DNA of 64,000 nt from Ascarosepion bandense (lineage: Eukaryota; Mollusca; Cephalopoda; Sepiida; Sepiidae). The notes under the pieces are model-generated. The model made no database searches. It was given only the letters and a program-made list of their open reading frames with translations, and was not told where the DNA came from. A program made the translations under genes and the position numbers. Shown one piece after another: positions 63,341 through 64,000 of the stretch; the stretch's first letter is position 1; every line of letters starts with the position of its first letter. The stretch is taken from the NCBI GenBank assembly GCA_037127315.1, contig JBBBDQ010001155.1:1280501-1344500 (forward strand), written 5' to 3'.

Positions 63341-64000
63341 AAAAGCCAAACATCAACAATCTCAATACAACATTCTCAATAGTCCCAAACAATATGCATA
63401 ATTATTTTCAAGATCCAAGTATTTATTTTGTTTGTTAAATACATCCTTTCTTCTTGACTGTCCTTCATCTTTTTGGAATGGTAATGCATACAGAATATAC
63501 TGAATGGAATTAATTAGTAATCATTCTTCAGATCATTTAAAAACATAATTATAAATCTAACCATATGCTTTTGCATTTTTAGTAATTCAGAGAAAATGCA
63601 TATTTTTTTGTCTAGAAATTTTGGTATTTTTAGACAAGATGAGCAGTATAACTATTTTAGATGATTTTTGGTTTTGTTAATTTCTTGAGTGATTCAAATC
63701 TTATACAAAAAATGCCAGTGTTAAAGCTTGGGTGTGATGCTTAGAGACAACAGTCTATCAAAAAAGTCATCACAATATACATTATTTTTTATAGATATAC
63801 ATAGATTTACTAAATGTCTTAAGGACAAAATCAGAATCACAACAAAAAAAAAGACACTATATATCATTAGAATCAAAACAGCATACCTTCAAATTTTATT
63901 TTATCATTAACCTCTCACTCAAATCCTCTAAACAGGCTTTAATGATGCACAGAATTATTTTTCAAAATATCAAAGTTATTCTATTGATTTTTTAAATAAA
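63341..64000 (-). other. Upstream intron of the peptidase gene
   Basis: Precedes the acceptor at 63339. AT-rich with no further exon recognised to the window edge. Confidence 0.6.

Overview
This is AT-rich animal nuclear DNA: spliced exons with GT/AG borders, very long introns, many decayed retrotransposons and DNA transposons, and large simple-sequence arrays. The mix of RTE-like, CR1/jockey-like and I-like LINEs, Penelope-like elements, a Copia element of the type reported from marine invertebrates, mariners and Helitron-like elements suggests a lophotrochozoan, most likely a cephalopod mollusc. That taxon is an inference from repeat style, not proven by any single gene. No bacterial genes, tRNA, rRNA or CRISPR array were seen.

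The only host gene I can support lies on the minus strand: part of an M13 zinc metallopeptidase (neprilysin/endothelin-converting-enzyme family). Four exons were found by reading the protein across splice sites: 63338-63220, 30289-30191, 29124-29047 and 26667-26456. Their phases agree and the spliced reading matches the family segment from the GxxGSE..WR region to the NAYY/KNEIVFPAGILQ region. The first intron in the window is about 32.9 kb and holds most of the window's mobile DNA. The exon with the HExxH zinc site should come next but was not found between 26456 and 1. A 122-bp tandem duplication has copied the 3' two-thirds of the first exon and its donor region.

Layout, left to right: 1-2110 broken RTE-like LINE; 2283-3200 possible hAT-type fragment; 3636-6475 37-bp minisatellite; 7490-8063 SINE-like repeat and a 66-bp-arm hairpin; 9499-10745 mariner; 13.1-16.2 kb assorted LINE and Penelope remnants; 17.7-18.05 kb triplicated 120-bp repeat; 18.7-24.5 kb a dense nest (CR1-like LINE, I-like LINE interrupted by another CR1-like fragment, Penelope-like element); 26.4-30.3 kb three peptidase exons with an RTE-like LINE remnant in one intron; 30.6-33.5 kb Penelope-like element; 33.9-36.6 kb (TA)n array punctuated by an 11-mer; 37.05-38.43 kb 86/172-bp higher-order repeat; 40.4-47.9 kb two oppositely oriented Helitron-like elements around sequence with little recognisable content; 48-49 kb transposase relic; 49.9-51.1 kb unknown element with direct repeats; 51.8-56.2 kb complete but disabled Copia element; 56.25-57.66 kb CR1-like LINE with a long open frame; 57.67-58.19 kb foldback element; 59.4-59.7 kb duplicated SINE-like unit; 61.4-62.6 kb second mariner; 63.07-63.34 kb peptidase exon and its partial duplicate.

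No cooperating gene system is visible. The features most worth checking are the duplicated peptidase exon, the long hairpins, the punctuated (TA)n array and the ribozyme-like motif in the Penelope termini.
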